From: Microbacterium pumilum | Lineage (GTDB): Bacteria > Actinomycetota > Actinomycetes > Actinomycetales > Microbacteriaceae | Assembly (NCBI RefSeq): GCF_039530225.1 | Contig: NZ_BAAAOH010000001.1 | Coordinates: forward strand, 2,542,001 to 2,606,000 | DNA: 64,000 bases | Direction of reading: 5' to 3' | Part shown: positions 1 through 9,661 of the stretch, piece after piece | How positions within the stretch are numbered: the stretch's first letter is position 1 | How the letters are laid out: the number at the start of each line of letters is the position of its first letter | Notes under the pieces: model-generated | Databases searched by the model: none | What the model was told of the DNA's origin: nothing | What the model saw: the letters and a program-made list of their open reading frames with translations, nothing else | Translations under genes and position numbers: made by a program

Positions 1-882
1 GTGGCGTTCGTCGTCTCGTTCTTCTCAATCGTCAATGACCAGCGCTACCCGACCCTGAGCGGCCTCGGCGCGTCCGTATGGACGACCGGGATCGAGTGGG
101 TCCTCACGATCGGCGTTCCGAGCGTCGCGGTATTCCTCGTCGTCCTGCGGCGGTTCTCACCCGACGGCATCCGCCGCGTGGGCTCGCTCGCGGTCGACCA
201 GTTCGCCTCGGTCGCTTTCTCGGTTTCTGCGGTCGTCTGGCTGACCTGGCTCTGGTCGAACATCGGCACAGCCATCGCCAGCGGAGTCTGGCTGTACAGC
301 TGGGTCGTGTGGGTCGAGTTCTTCCTGATGCTCGTGGGTGTCGTGCTCACGGTCGCCGCGCCCTTCATCCCGCCGTTCGAGCAGGACTTCCAGGGTCGAC
401 CGGAGGTGCCCGCGCACCGCAACGCCAGCCCGGTGCGCGCGGTCACGAAGCGTCCTGCACCGGCACCGCGGGTCGTCGAAGAGACCGATGCCGCTCCCGC
501 CGGCGTGATCGCCGGAGAAGTCGCGGACGCGGCGCCGGGCGCGGACGCGGCGCCGGGCACCGATGCGGCTCCGGTCGCCGATGCAGCGCCGGTCGCAGAA
601 GGCGCCGCCGTCACGCAGAGCGAGCTGTGGGCCCCCTCCCATGCGCGCGATACGTTCGAGCCCATCGAGACCGCGCAGCCGTACGCGCGACAGCAGCAGG
701 CCTTCTGGGCGCTCGCTCCCGAGGAGCGCGACGTCGTCGACGAGAGCGGCATCCCCATCTTCCGCATCGGTCCCACCGCGTGGGCCCTGGTGATCGAGGA
801 TCGCGGCAACGTCTTCGTCGTGCGCCACGAGGACGGCCGCATCGGCTACCTGCACGACACGTCGGGCGTCACCCGGGGGTAG
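1..882 (+). CDS. Hypothetical membrane protein, possibly 5' incomplete
   Basis: I do not recognise a named family. The frame is open from the first base of the window, so the GTG at 1 may be internal and the N-terminus may be missing. As read (293 aa) there are three hydrophobic segments (about residues 30-50, 70-92 and 97-120). A long low-complexity linker rich in Ala and Pro follows, with repeated DAAPG/DAAPV units at about 175-200. A compact C-terminal part (about 205-290) is probably a small cytoplasmic domain. The gene ends 59 nt before hisD, which has its own promoter-like hexamer. Function unknown. Confidence 0.75.
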   Translation: MAFVVSFFSIVNDQRYPTLSGLGASVWTTGIEWVLTIGVPSVAVFLVVLRRFSPDGIRRVGSLAVDQFASVAFSVSAVVWLTWLWSNIGTAIASGVWLYSWVVWVEFFLMLVGVVLTVAAPFIPPFEQDFQGRPEVPAHRNASPVRAVTKRPAPAPRVVEETDAAPAGVIAGEVADAAPGADAAPGTDAAPVADAAPVAEGAAVTQSELWAPSHARDTFEPIETAQPYARQQQAFWALAPEERDVVDESGIPIFRIGPTAWALVIEDRGNVFVVRHEDGRIGYLHDTSGVTRG

Positions 883-929
883 CACGGCCCTACCGGCGAT
901 CGGCGGCACGCGAGCTCCGAGTGGCGCGC

Positions 930-935
930 TAGCGT
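930..935 (+). promoter_or_regulatory. Leaderless -10 box of hisD
   Basis: TAGCGT lies 6 nt before the hisD ATG at 942, so the transcript should start at or next to the start codon. No TTGACA-like -35 is visible. Confidence 0.55.
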
Positions 936-941
936 AGACGG

Positions 942-2243
942 ATGCTTCGGACGATAGATCTGCGCGGTCGTGCGCTGTCACCGGCGGAACTTCTCGCCAC
1001 CGTGCCGCGCGCGACCGCCGAGCGTGAACGGGCTCTTGCCACGGCCGCGCAGCTGGTCGCGGATGTGGCGGCCGACGGCGAGGCAGCGCTTCGTGCGCAG
1101 GCCGAGCGGTTCGACGGGGTGACGGGGCACGACATCCGGGTGCCCGCCGCGCACCTCGACGAAGCGCTCGCGGCGATCGATCCCGCGGTCCGCACCGCGC
1201 TCGAGACCGCGATCGATCGGGTTCGTCTCGCGTCGGCCGTCCAGGTTCCAGCCTCCGCTGTGACCGAGCTCGGCCCCGGCGCCCGCGTGCGCCAGCGATG
1301 GCAGCCCGTTCGCCGGGTCGGACTCTACGTGCCGGGCGGCAAGGCGGTGTATCCGTCGAGCGTCGTCATGAACGTCGTCCCGGCGCAGGTCGCGGGGGTC
1401 GGCCAGGTCGCCCTCGCGTCACCGCCGCAGCGCGAGCACGGCGGGCGCGTTCACCCGGCGATCCTCGCGGCCGCGCGGCTGCTCGGCGTCGAGGAGGTCT
1501 ATGCGATGGGCGGCGCCAGCGCGATCGGCGCATTCGCACACGGCGTGGCCGTACTCGGACTCGAACCGGTGGATGTCGTGACCGGACCGGGCAACAACTT
1601 CGTGGCATCGGCCAAGCGTGTCGTCGCCGGACTCGTGGGAACGGATGCCGAAGCCGGCGCGACCGAGATCCTCGTGGTCGCGGACGACAGCGGCGACCCG
1701 CGGCTGATCGCGGTGGATCTGATCAGTCAGGCCGAGCACGATGAGCAGGCATCCGCGGTGCTCGTCACGGACTCCGAGACGCTGGCGGCGGCGGTCGCGG
1801 TGGAGATCGCTCCGCGGGTGGCGCGGACGCGGCATGCGGACCGTGTCGCGGCGGCGCTGTCGGGGCCGCAGTCCGCGATCGTGCTCGTCGACGACCTGGC
1901 AGCAGCGACGGCCTTCAGCAACGCCTACGCGCCGGAGCATCTCGAGCTGCACCTCGCCGACCCTCACCCCGACGAGTTCGTTCACGCCGGGGCGGTGTTC
2001 GTCGGCCCGGACTCGCCGGTGAGTCTCGGCGACTATCTCGCCGGCAGCAACCACGTGCTGCCGACGGGTGGTCAGGCGCGCTACAGCGCAGGACTGTCGG
2101 CGGCGACGTTCCTGCGCCCGCAGCAGATCATCGAATACGACCACCAGGCGCTCGCCGAGGTGCGCGATGCCATCGTGGCACTCGCTGAGGCGGAGCAGCT
2201 CCCCGCCCACGGCGAGGCGGTCGTGGCCCGGTTCGAGGCGTAG
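942..2243 (+). CDS. hisD: Histidinol dehydrogenase
   Basis: Catalyses the last two steps of histidine biosynthesis: NAD-dependent oxidation of L-histidinol through histidinal to histidine, in the cytoplasm, with zinc. The 433-aa length fits the family. Recognisable segments are VPGGKAVYPSSV near residue 130, VTGPGNNFVASAKR near 210, SQAEHDEQ near 262-268 (Gln263 and His266 match zinc ligands), the APEHLELH segment near 330 with the catalytic Glu-His pair, and SLGDYLAGSNHVLPTGG near 362. It is not followed by other his genes; nrdR is next, 77 nt downstream with its own -10. Identity is secure. Confidence 0.98.
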   Translation: MLRTIDLRGRALSPAELLATVPRATAERERALATAAQLVADVAADGEAALRAQAERFDGVTGHDIRVPAAHLDEALAAIDPAVRTALETAIDRVRLASAVQVPASAVTELGPGARVRQRWQPVRRVGLYVPGGKAVYPSSVVMNVVPAQVAGVGQVALASPPQREHGGRVHPAILAAARLLGVEEVYAMGGASAIGAFAHGVAVLGLEPVDVVTGPGNNFVASAKRVVAGLVGTDAEAGATEILVVADDSGDPRLIAVDLISQAEHDEQASAVLVTDSETLAAAVAVEIAPRVARTRHADRVAAALSGPQSAIVLVDDLAAATAFSNAYAPEHLELHLADPHPDEFVHAGAVFVGPDSPVSLGDYLAGSNHVLPTGGQARYSAGLSAATFLRPQQIIEYDHQALAEVRDAIVALAEAEQLPAHGEAVVARFEA

Positions 2244-2305
2244 CGAAACCCACTGGGGCTCCGCCCCGAAACCTCCGGCTCGGTGCCGCACACCGCGCGC
2301 GGGCG

Positions 2306-2311
2306 TAGTCT
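2306..2311 (+). promoter_or_regulatory. -10 box of nrdR
   Basis: TAGTCT ends 9 nt before the nrdR ATG at 2321, giving a leader of only a few bases or none. Confidence 0.45.
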
Positions 2312-2320
2312 GTCTCTGCC

Positions 2321-2839
2321 ATGCACTGCCCGTTCTGTCGTCATCCCGACTCTCGCGTGATCGACTCGCGTACGAGCGACGACGGTCTCAGCATCCGTCG
2401 CCGGCGCCAGTGTCCCGAGTGCGGCGGGCGGTTCTCGACGATCGAGACGGCCAGCCTCAACGTCATCAAGCGGTCGGGAGTGATCGAGCCGTTCAGCCGC
2501 GAGAAGGTGATGTCGGGCGTCCGCAAGGCCTGTCAGGGTCGGCCCGTGACCGAAGGCGATCTCGCGGTGCTCGCACAGAGCGTCGAAGAGGCGGTTCGGC
2601 AGACCGGCTCGTCGCAGATCGACACGAACGAGATCGGCCTCGCGATCCTCGGCCCTCTCCGCGAGCTCGACGAGGTGGCGTACCTGCGCTTCGCCAGCGT
2701 CTACCAGGCGTTCGACTCGCTCGAGGACTTCGAATCCGCGATCTCGCAGCTGCGCGTCGACCACCAACGGCCCGAGGCGGTCGCGGCCGCCGCGAATGCG
2801 TCCCCTCGCGACGCCGGCGCCGGGCCAGGTGAGGACTGA
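2321..2839 (+). CDS. nrdR: Transcriptional repressor NrdR
   Basis: NrdR represses ribonucleotide reductase operons by binding NrdR boxes according to its ATP/dATP load. The 172-aa protein begins with a zinc ribbon (Cys3, Cys6, Cys31, Cys34). An ATP-cone domain follows from about residue 48, opening with [15 protein letters not shown]. The C-terminal ~20 residues are Ala/Gly-rich and go beyond the usual ~150 aa. No nrd genes are present here, so its targets lie elsewhere. pyrD follows after 39 nt with a separate -10. Confidence 0.97.
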   Translation: MHCPFCRHPDSRVIDSRTSDDGLSIRRRRQCPECGGRFSTIETASLNVIKRSGVIEPFSREKVMSGVRKACQGRPVTEGDLAVLAQSVEEAVRQTGSSQIDTNEIGLAILGPLRELDEVAYLRFASVYQAFDSLEDFESAISQLRVDHQRPEAVAAAANASPRDAGAGPGED

Positions 2840-2865
2840 CGCCCGACACGCCGCCGGGCACCGGA

Positions 2866-2871
2866 TACCCT
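2866..2871 (+). promoter_or_regulatory. Leaderless -10 box of pyrD
   Basis: TACCCT is separated by 7 nt from the pyrD ATG at 2879. Confidence 0.5.
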
Positions 2872-2878
2872 GGACGGA

Positions 2879-3949
2879 ATGTATCCGCTCCTCTTCCGCA
2901 CCGTCCTGTCGCGGATGGATCCTGAGACCGCGCACCACGCGGCGATGATCGTCATCCGGGTGCTGGGCGTCCCGCCGTTCTCGTGGGCGGCCCGGGCCAT
3001 GACGAAGCCGGCCGCCGCGCTCGAGACCTCGGCACTGGGGCTCCGGTTCGACTCGCCGTTCGGTGTCGCCGCAGGTTTCGACAAAGACGTCCGCGCGGTG
3101 CCCGGCCTGTATGCACTGGGTTTCGGCCATGTCGAGGTGGGCACACTGACCGCGATCCCGCAGCCCGGCAACCCCCGGCCCCGGCTGTTCCGGCTCATTC
3201 CCGACCGCGCCGTCGTGAACCGCATGGGTTTCAACAACAAGGGGGCCGCGGCTGCTGCGGAACGGCTGACGAAGATCCGCCGCCGCGCGAAGCGGGCCGT
3301 CATCGGCGTGAACATCGGCAAGAGCCGGGTCGTGGATGTCGCCGATGCGACAGCCGATTACGTGCAGAGCGCGACGCTGCTCGCCCCGCTGGCCGATTAC
3401 CTCGTCGTGAACGTGTCCTCGCCCAACACGCCGGGGCTCCGTGGCCTGCAGGCGGTCGAGACGCTGCGACCGCTGCTCGAGTCGGTGCGTGATGCTGCGG
3501 GATCGACGCCGCTGCTGGTCAAGATCGCGCCCGACCTCCCCGACGACGAGGTGACGGCCATTGCGCGGCTCGCCGTCGATCTCGGGCTGGCGGGTTTGAT
3601 CGCCACGAACACGACGATCTCGCGTGACCGGCTCAGCACCGCCCCCGACGTCGTGGCCGCGGCGGGGGAGGGCGGGCTCTCCGGGGCGCCGCTCAAGGCG
3701 AGGGCGCTGGCCGTGCTGCGCCTGGTGCGCGCCGAGGTGCCGTCGGACTTCTGCGTGATCTCGGCGGGGGGCGCCGAGACCGCTGCGGATGTGCTCGAGC
3801 GGCAGGATGCCGGGGCAACCCTGGTGCAGGGCTACACGGCTTTTCTGTACCGCGGTCCGCTGTGGGCGCGTCAGATCAACCGGGGACTGGCGAAGGGTCG
3901 CTCATACACGTCGACGGGCGAGGTCAGACGGGGCGGTTTCCGCGCTTGA
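2879..3949 (+). CDS. pyrD: Dihydroorotate dehydrogenase (quinone), class 2
   Basis: Fourth step of pyrimidine synthesis: FMN-dependent oxidation of dihydroorotate to orotate, with electrons passed to membrane quinone. Class 2 is shown by the N-terminal helical membrane-association region (about residues 1-40) and by the serine in VNVSSPNTPGLR, where class 1 enzymes use cysteine. NRMGFNNKG near residue 114 and the ISAGGAETAADVLER segment near 295 match the FMN/phosphate-binding barrel. The length of 356 aa is typical. Its 3' end overlaps the convergent DUF3043 gene by 26 bp, so both stop codons lie inside the other gene. Confidence 0.97.
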   Translation: MYPLLFRTVLSRMDPETAHHAAMIVIRVLGVPPFSWAARAMTKPAAALETSALGLRFDSPFGVAAGFDKDVRAVPGLYALGFGHVEVGTLTAIPQPGNPRPRLFRLIPDRAVVNRMGFNNKGAAAAAERLTKIRRRAKRAVIGVNIGKSRVVDVADATADYVQSATLLAPLADYLVVNVSSPNTPGLRGLQAVETLRPLLESVRDAAGSTPLLVKIAPDLPDDEVTAIARLAVDLGLAGLIATNTTISRDRLSTAPDVVAAAGEGGLSGAPLKARALAVLRLVRAEVPSDFCVISAGGAETAADVLERQDAGATLVQGYTAFLYRGPLWARQINRGLAKGRSYTSTGEVRRGGFRA

Positions 3950-4502
3950 CCTGCGGCTTGGGCAGGCGCAGGAACCGCATCTGCACGATGCGCATCGCGC
4001 CGTACCAGCCGAGGCCCTTCTCGACCTTTCCGACGCCGAACTTGTCTCTCGCGGCGCGCTTCACGCGTATCGACGTGATGATCATGTCGCCGATGACGAA
4101 GAGGATGAAGATCCACAGGCCGACGAACGAGTAGAACTGGATCGCAGGCAACGGCACGAAGGTCGCGAGGATGACGACGACCATCGCGGGCATGACCGCC
4201 TCGGCGAGGTGCCAGCCGCCGTCCACGTAGTCGCGGACGAACTTGCGCTGCGGCCCCTGATCACGGGCCGGAAGGTACTTCGGGTCGCCGGCGGCCATTC
4301 CGACTCGCGCCTTGTCGCGCTTGGCGGCCAGTTCAGCCCGCGCTCGGGCCTTGGCTTCCTTCGTGTCTGGAACCAGCGGTCGCTTGCGCGCGGCCTCCTG
4401 CTCGGCGCGCGAGGGGGTCGCGCGACCCTTTCCAGCGGCCGTGTCGACCGACACGTCGGGCGGAACGTCCTTGGGTGCCGGGGCGGCGGGTGTCTTTGCC
4501 AC
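3924..4502 (-). CDS. DUF3043 domain-containing membrane protein
   Basis: Matches the actinobacterial DUF3043 family, function unknown. The 192-aa protein has a charged, Ala/Lys/Arg-rich N-terminal half (about 1-85) with the family segment GDPKYLPARDQGP followed by RKFVRDYVD. Two membrane helices (about 102-122 and 125-145) and a short basic C-terminus follow. GTG at 4502 is taken as start. It is transcribed divergently from the M20 peptidase (47 nt between starts) and overlaps the end of pyrD. Confidence 0.85.
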   Translation of the reverse strand: MAKTPAAPAPKDVPPDVSVDTAAGKGRATPSRAEQEAARKRPLVPDTKEAKARARAELAAKRDKARVGMAAGDPKYLPARDQGPQRKFVRDYVDGGWHLAEAVMPAMVVVILATFVPLPAIQFYSFVGLWIFILFVIGDMIITSIRVKRAARDKFGVGKVEKGLGWYGAMRIVQMRFLRLPKPQVKRGNRPV

Positions 4503-4536
4503 GGGAGATCCTCGCAGATGCAGTAGGGGTTGGACT

Positions 4537-4542
4537 TAAGAT
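4537..4542 (+). promoter_or_regulatory. Leaderless -10 box of the M20 peptidase
   Basis: TAAGAT lies 7 nt before the ATG at 4550 and supports that start over an upstream in-frame start at 4475, which would lie inside the divergent gene. Confidence 0.55.
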
Positions 4543-4549
4543 TACCCGC

Positions 4550-5950
4550 ATGACCTCCGACCTGACCCGACAGGATGCTGTGCGCGAAGCCGCGGCCACC
4601 GGCATCCCTTCCGCCCTCGCCGATCTGGGCGCCCTCGTCCGCATCCCCTCGATCGCATTCCCCGGTTTCGACCCCGCACAGGTGGAGCGCAGCGCAGAGG
4701 CCGTCGCGGAGCTCGTCCGCGGGACGGGGCTGTTCGAGATGGTCGAGATCCGTCGCGCGGCCATCCCCGGCACGTCCGAGACGGGGAATCCTGCGGTCCT
4801 CGCGACACGTGCGGCCCGCAACGGCCGACCGACGATTCTGCTCTACGCGCACCACGACGTGCAGCCGGTCGGCGACGAGGCGCTCTGGGAGTCCCCGCCG
4901 TTCGAGCCCACCGTGCGCGACGGCCGCATCTACGGCCGCGGGGCCGCCGACGACAAGGCCGGCGTCATGGCGCACGTGGCTGGGCTGCGTGCCCTGACCG
5001 AGGCGATCGGCACCGACTTCGATCTCGGCGTGGTGCTCTTCTTCGAGGGGGAGGAAGAGGCGGGCTCACGTTCGTTCGCGCAGTTCCTGTCGGACAACGC
5101 CGATGAGCTGCGGGCGGATGTCATCGTCGTCGCGGATTCCGGCAACTGGGACGACAAGACGCCCGCGCTGACGGTGTCGCTGCGCGGCAACACGCGATTC
5201 ACCATGCGCGTGCGCACGCTCGACCACGCGTCGCACTCCGGCATGTTCGGGGGAGCGGTCCCCGACGCGATGATGGCGACCGTGAAGACCCTCGCGTCGC
5301 TGTGGGACGAGGATGGCGCGGTTGCCGTGGCGGGCCTCACCGAGCGGGACGCCGAGACCCCGGAGTACAGCGAGGAGACGCTGCGCGACGAATCGGGGCT
5401 GCCCGCCGGTGTGAGTCCGATCGGCACAGGAACGATTCTCAGTCGCATCTGGAACAAGCCGTCGATCACCGTGACCGGGATCGATGCGCCGAGCGTCGCG
5501 AACGCCTCCAACACGCTGAGCCCGGAGATATCGGTGGTGATCAGCGCCCGCATCGCCCCCGGGCAGCGAGCACGCGAGGCCTACGCAGCGATCGAGGTGC
5601 ACCTGCGAGCGCACGCGCCGTTCGGTGCCCAGCTCGAGTTCACCGACCAGGACTACGGCGATCCCTTCCTCGTCGACACCAGCGGTTGGGCTGTGGGTGC
5701 GGCGCGAGAGGCGCTCCACGAGGGCTATGGCATCGAGCCGGTGGACATCGGCGTGGGCGGATCGATCCCTTTCATCGCCGACCTGGTGCGTGAGTTCCCG
5801 GGCGCCCAGATCCTCGTGACCGGTGTCGAGGATCCCCACGCTCGCGCCCACAGCCCCAACGAGTCGCTGCATCTCGAGACGTTCCGAAACGCGGTGCTCT
5901 CGGAGGCGCTGCTGCTCGAGAAGCTCGACCGCCGCGGCCCGCAGGCCTAG
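4550..5950 (+). CDS. M20 family dipeptidase / metallopeptidase
   Basis: Cytoplasmic dinuclear-zinc hydrolase of the M20/M28 type (dipeptidase branch); the exact substrate is not predictable. The 466-aa protein shows the metal and catalytic motifs in order: ILLYAHHDVQPVG (first zinc His, catalytic Asp), RGAADDKAGVMAH (bridging Asp), FFEGEEEAGSRS (catalytic Glu-Glu) and VVADSGNWD. The dimerisation lid lies between about residues 220 and 350, and a late zinc His is in DPHARAHSPNE. The start at 4550 is chosen because of the -10 box just upstream. No promoter is apparent between it and the ErpA gene other than that gene's own -10. Confidence 0.9.
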   Translation: MTSDLTRQDAVREAAATGIPSALADLGALVRIPSIAFPGFDPAQVERSAEAVAELVRGTGLFEMVEIRRAAIPGTSETGNPAVLATRAARNGRPTILLYAHHDVQPVGDEALWESPPFEPTVRDGRIYGRGAADDKAGVMAHVAGLRALTEAIGTDFDLGVVLFFEGEEEAGSRSFAQFLSDNADELRADVIVVADSGNWDDKTPALTVSLRGNTRFTMRVRTLDHASHSGMFGGAVPDAMMATVKTLASLWDEDGAVAVAGLTERDAETPEYSEETLRDESGLPAGVSPIGTGTILSRIWNKPSITVTGIDAPSVANASNTLSPEISVVISARIAPGQRAREAYAAIEVHLRAHAPFGAQLEFTDQDYGDPFLVDTSGWAVGAAREALHEGYGIEPVDIGVGGSIPFIADLVREFPGAQILVTGVEDPHARAHSPNESLHLETFRNAVLSEALLLEKLDRRGPQA

Positions 5951-5988
5951 ACCCGCGAGGCTCGGAGCCTGCGCGCGTCTACCGGGCG

Positions 5989-5994
5989 TAGAAT
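5989..5994 (+). promoter_or_regulatory. -10 box upstream of the ErpA-like gene
   Basis: TAGAAT lies 42 nt before the ATG at 6037, leaving a conventional leader with a GGAGGAG ribosome site at about 6024-6030. Confidence 0.5.
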
Positions 5995-6036
5995 CGAGGG
6001 AACCCGCCGCGTCCGCGGCCCGTCCGGAGGAGTGCC

Positions 6037-6402
6037 ATGACCGACACTGCACTGTCGACCGCCCAGACCGTCCGCGAGCACGGCGTCCTCCTCACGGACA
6101 CCGCCGCGCTCAAGGTGAAGAGTCTCCTCGGCCAGGAGGGTCGCGATGATCTGCGTTTGCGCGTCGCCGTCCAGCCGGGCGGATGCAGCGGCCTGATCTA
6201 CCAGCTCTACTTCGATGAGCGGTACCTCGAGGGCGACAAGACCGTCGACTTCGACGGCGTCGAGGTCATCGTCGACGACATGAGCGTCCCGTATCTCGAC
6301 GGTGCCACGATCGACTTCAAGGACACCATCTCCGAGCAGGGTTTCACGATCGACAACCCGAATGCCGCAGGCAGCTGCGCGTGCGGTGACAGCTTCCACT
6401 GA
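6037..6402 (+). CDS. erpA: Iron-sulfur cluster insertion protein, HesB/IscA/ErpA family
   Basis: A-type carrier that delivers Fe-S clusters to apoproteins. The 121-aa protein is complete. The three conserved cysteines are seen as PGGCSGLIY near residue 48 and the C-terminal SCACGDSF pair. A good Shine-Dalgarno (GGAGGAG) precedes the ATG. It ends in a strong intrinsic terminator just before the cytochrome oxidase operon; Fe-S carriers next to respiratory genes are common in actinobacteria. It could be named HesB or IscA rather than ErpA; the family itself is clear. Confidence 0.93.
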   Translation: MTDTALSTAQTVREHGVLLTDTAALKVKSLLGQEGRDDLRLRVAVQPGGCSGLIYQLYFDERYLEGDKTVDFDGVEVIVDDMSVPYLDGATIDFKDTISEQGFTIDNPNAAGSCACGDSFH

Positions 6403-6423
6403 CCTGATCCCAGCGGATTTCCG

Positions 6424-6468
6424 CGGGCCCGGTGCACTCGTCCGAGTGGGCCGGGCCCGAGCTTTTTT
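6424..6468 (+). terminator. Intrinsic terminator after the ErpA-like gene
   Basis: Arms 6424-6440 (CGGGCCCGGTGCACTCG) and 6443-6459 pair over about 16 of 17 positions (the inner pairs must open to form a loop). GAGC and six T residues at 6463-6468 follow. This is the clearest Rho-independent terminator in the window. Confidence 0.9.
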
Positions 6469-6526
6469 CCGCCACTGGACACAGTCGAACCTGGGCGCTT
6501 GGCCCGAATCCGCTGAGCGGTTGCCC

Positions 6527-6532
6527 TAGACT
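6527..6532 (+). promoter_or_regulatory. -10 box of the ctaC-ctaD-ctaF operon
   Basis: TAGACT lies 36 nt before the GTG at 6569. The leader contains AAAGGGG at about 6559-6565 as the ribosome site. Confidence 0.5.
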
Positions 6533-6568
6533 GGCGAGAGTCAGACGTTCGAGCCAGAAAGGGGCATC

Positions 6569-7462
6569 GTGCCCACGAAACGCCGTCTCCGCTGGGCCCT
6601 TCTCCCCGTCGGAATCGCAGCGGTCGTCGTCCTGGCCGGCTGCACGACGACCGAGTTGAACGGGTACCTCCCCGGTTTCGAGGAGGGCGCCGCGCCGACC
6701 ACGGACCGCACCGAAATGGTGTCGGGGCTCTGGGTCAACTCGTGGATCGTCCTGCTCGCCGTGGGCGTCGTCACCTGGGGCCTCATGGGCTGGGCGGCCG
6801 TGGTCTACCGCCGCCGCAAGGGCCAGGTCGGACTCCCCGTCCAGCTTCGCTACAACATGCCGATCGAGATCTTCTACACGATCGTGCCCCTGATCCTCGT
6901 GGTCGGCTTCTTCGCGTTCACGGCGCGTGATCAGAACGTCCTCGAGACTCAGTACGACGATCCCGACGTGTCGATCACTGCGATCGGAAAGCAGTGGGCG
7001 TGGGACTTCCAGTACAACGGTGACACCGAGGACGACACGGTCTGGACCATGGGGGTCCAGGCGCAGACCGATCCGCAGGGCGGCGTCATGGGAGAGCTCC
7101 CCACGCTGTACCTGCCGGTCAACGAGACCGTGAAGATCAAGCTGCAGTCCCGGGACGTCATCCACTCCTTCTGGATCATCGACTTCCTCTACAAGAAGGA
7201 CATGTACATCGGGCGTGACAACTACTGGTCGTTCACGCCGACCCGCGAGGGCGAATACGCGGGGCGCTGCGCCGAATTGTGCGGCCAGTACCACTCGAAC
7301 ATGCTGTTCAACGTCAAGGTCGTGAGCGCCGACGAGTACGAGTCCTATCTCGACTCGCTGCGCGCGGCCGGTCAGACCGGTGACATCGATGACGAGTACG
7401 ACCGTCTTCAGAACCTGCCCGGTACGGGTACGACGACCAAGACCGAGGAAGAAGGAGGCTGA
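6569..7462 (+). CDS. ctaC: Cytochrome c oxidase subunit II
   Basis: Carries the CuA centre of the aa3 oxidase, receiving electrons from the bc1-bound cytochrome c. The 297-aa precursor has a lipoprotein signal peptide with lipobox LAGC at about 24-27. Two membrane helices follow (about 48-70 and 95-117). The periplasmic cupredoxin domain has the CuA ligands in [14 protein letters not shown] near residue 232 and the earlier His in DVIHSFW. The C-terminal tail is acidic. GTG start at 6569 with a purine-rich ribosome site. First gene of ctaC-ctaD-ctaF, with ctaD starting 2 nt after its stop. Confidence 0.97.
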   Translation: MPTKRRLRWALLPVGIAAVVVLAGCTTTELNGYLPGFEEGAAPTTDRTEMVSGLWVNSWIVLLAVGVVTWGLMGWAAVVYRRRKGQVGLPVQLRYNMPIEIFYTIVPLILVVGFFAFTARDQNVLETQYDDPDVSITAIGKQWAWDFQYNGDTEDDTVWTMGVQAQTDPQGGVMGELPTLYLPVNETVKIKLQSRDVIHSFWIIDFLYKKDMYIGRDNYWSFTPTREGEYAGRCAELCGQYHSNMLFNVKVVSADEYESYLDSLRAAGQTGDIDDEYDRLQNLPGTGTTTKTEEEGG

Positions 7463-7464
7463 TC

Positions 7465-9222
7465 ATGGCGACGACGCTTCCGCTGCAGGAGCAGGGCCGT
7501 CCGACCACCCTGCCGCCCCGTCAAGCTGCTCTGCTCAGCGCCACGCGCGTGGATCAGAAGGGCAACATCATCGTCAAGTGGATCACCTCCACTGACCACA
7601 AGACGATCGGCTACCTGTACCTCATCTCGTCCGTCCTGTTCTTCATGCTCGGCGGGGTGATGGCGCTGATCATCCGTGCCGAGCTCTTCGAGCCCGGGAT
7701 GCAGATCATCCCGACGAAGGACCAGTACAACCAGCTGTTCACGATGCACGGCACGATCATGCTGCTGATGTTCGCGACCCCGCTGTTCGCGGGCTTCGCG
7801 AACGTGATCATGCCGTTGCAGATCGGCGCGCCCGATGTCGCCTTCCCACGCCTGAACGCGTTCGCCTTCTGGCTCTTCCTCTTCGGGTCCACGATCGCCG
7901 TCGCCGGCTTCCTCACCCCGCAGGGTGCTGCCGCGTTCGGATGGTTCGCCTATCAGCCACTCGCGAATGCGAGCTTCTCACCGGGCATCGGCGGCAACAT
8001 GTGGATGCTGGGCCTCGGTATGAGCGGTTTCGGCACGATCCTCGGCGCCGTGAACTTCATCACCACGATCATCACGATGCGCGCACCTGGCATGACGATG
8101 TGGCGCATGCCGATCTTCACCTGGAACACGCTGATCACCAGCATCCTCGTTCTGATGGCGTTCCCCGTGCTCGCTGCGGCCATCCTGGCGGCGGCAGCCG
8201 ACCGCGTGCTCGGCGCTCACGTCTACGATCCCGCGAACGGCGGTGTGCTGCTCTGGCAGCATCTGTTCTGGTTCTTCGGGCATCCAGAGGTGTACATCAT
8301 CGCCCTGCCGTTCTTCGGCATCATCTCCGAGGTCCTGCCGGTCTTCAGCCGCAAGCCGATCTTCGGCTACAAGACGCTCGTCTACGCGACGATCGCGATC
8401 GCGGCGCTCTCGGTCGCGGTGTGGGCGCACCACATGTACGTCACGGGCGCCGTTCTGCTGCCGTTCTTCGCACTCATGACGATGCTCATCGCGGTGCCGA
8501 CGGGCGTGAAGATCTTCAACTGGATCGGCACCCTCTGGCGAGGGTCAGTGACGTTCGAAACCCCGATGCTGTTCGCACTCGGCTTCCTCGTGTCGTTCGT
8601 CTTCGGCGGGCTGACGGGCGTCATCCTCGCGTCGCCACCACTGGACTTCCACCTCTCCGACTCGTACTTCGTCGTCGCGCACTTCCACTACGTGGTGTTC
8701 GGCACCGTCGTCTTCGCGATGTTCGCCGGCTTCTACTTCTGGTGGCCGAAGTGGACGGGCAAGATGCTGAACGAGCGTCTGGGCGTCGTGCACTTCTGGA
8801 TGCTGTTCATCGGCTTCCACATGACCTTCCTCATCCAGCACTGGCTCGGAGTCGAGGGCATGGTCCGCCGGTACGCGGACTACTCCGGGGCCGACGGGTT
8901 CACGCTGCAGAACCAGATCTCCACGGTGGGCTCGATCATCCTCGGCGCGTCGATGATCCCGTTCCTGTTCAACGTGTGGGTCACGGCCCGCAAGGCACCC
9001 AAGGTCACCGTCAACGACCCGTGGGGCTACGGCGCGTCGCTGGAGTGGGCGACGTCATGTCCGCCGCCGCGTCACAACTTCACGTCGATCCCGCGCATCC
9101 GCAGTGAGCGGCCCGCGTTCGACCTGAACCATCCGGAGGCGGGGATTCCGGTGGGCGTGGGTCCTGCCAAGGATGCACCCGACGCCCCGGTCATGGACGC
9201 CGAGACGGAAGAGGTCAAGTAG
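7465..9222 (+). CDS. ctaD: Cytochrome c oxidase subunit I
   Basis: Catalytic subunit of the aa3-type oxidase: reduces O2 at the heme a3-CuB site and pumps protons. The 585-aa protein has twelve membrane helices. Ligand motifs are TMHGTIMLL (heme a His), [12 protein letters not shown] (CuB His and the cross-linked Tyr), WAHHMYVTG (CuB His pair) and HFHYVVFG (heme a3 and heme a His). The C-terminal ~45 residues are hydrophilic, as in other actinobacteria. AGGAGG at about 7454-7459 is a strong ribosome site. ctaF starts directly at the next base after its stop. Confidence 0.99.
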   Translation: MATTLPLQEQGRPTTLPPRQAALLSATRVDQKGNIIVKWITSTDHKTIGYLYLISSVLFFMLGGVMALIIRAELFEPGMQIIPTKDQYNQLFTMHGTIMLLMFATPLFAGFANVIMPLQIGAPDVAFPRLNAFAFWLFLFGSTIAVAGFLTPQGAAAFGWFAYQPLANASFSPGIGGNMWMLGLGMSGFGTILGAVNFITTIITMRAPGMTMWRMPIFTWNTLITSILVLMAFPVLAAAILAAAADRVLGAHVYDPANGGVLLWQHLFWFFGHPEVYIIALPFFGIISEVLPVFSRKPIFGYKTLVYATIAIAALSVAVWAHHMYVTGAVLLPFFALMTMLIAVPTGVKIFNWIGTLWRGSVTFETPMLFALGFLVSFVFGGLTGVILASPPLDFHLSDSYFVVAHFHYVVFGTVVFAMFAGFYFWWPKWTGKMLNERLGVVHFWMLFIGFHMTFLIQHWLGVEGMVRRYADYSGADGFTLQNQISTVGSIILGASMIPFLFNVWVTARKAPKVTVNDPWGYGASLEWATSCPPPRHNFTSIPRIRSERPAFDLNHPEAGIPVGVGPAKDAPDAPVMDAETEEVK

Positions 9223-9657
9223 ATGCGGACCAACACCGGTCTGTGGTGGCTGCTCGCCGCGTTCTTCGCTCTCGTGGCGGTCATCTACACGGCATGGAGC
9301 ATCGTCGCCCACCCCGATATCCCGTGGGTCCGCGGGGTCGAGTGGGTCGGCAGCGTCGCGCTCCTCTTCACGGCGCTGATGGGTTCGCTCATCGCGTTCT
9401 ACCTCGGACGCGTGCACCGCGCACAGCGCGGTGAGCTGCCCGAGGACATCCTCACGTCCGACATCGACGACGGCGACCCGGAGCTCGGCGAGTTCAGCCC
9501 CTGGTCGTGGTGGCCGATCGTCCTGGCGTTCTCCGCCGCGCTCGGCATGATGGGATTCGCGATCGGCAACTGGCTGCTGCCGATCGGCGTGGGCGTGTTC
9601 CTCGTCGCGATCGTGGGCTGGGTGTTCGAGTACTACCGCGGCTACTTCGCACGCTGA
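9223..9657 (+). CDS. ctaF: Cytochrome c oxidase subunit IV
   Basis: Small accessory subunit found in actinobacterial aa3 oxidases. At 144 aa with four membrane helices (about 5-26, 40-62, 90-110 and 112-134) and the C-terminal EYYRGYFAR, it fits the family. It begins on the base after the ctaD stop, so translation is probably coupled. A PP2C phosphatase gene starts 4 nt after its stop. Confidence 0.95.
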   Translation: MRTNTGLWWLLAAFFALVAVIYTAWSIVAHPDIPWVRGVEWVGSVALLFTALMGSLIAFYLGRVHRAQRGELPEDILTSDIDDGDPELGEFSPWSWWPIVLAFSAALGMMGFAIGNWLLPIGVGVFLVAIVGWVFEYYRGYFAR

Positions 9658-9661
9658 ACAC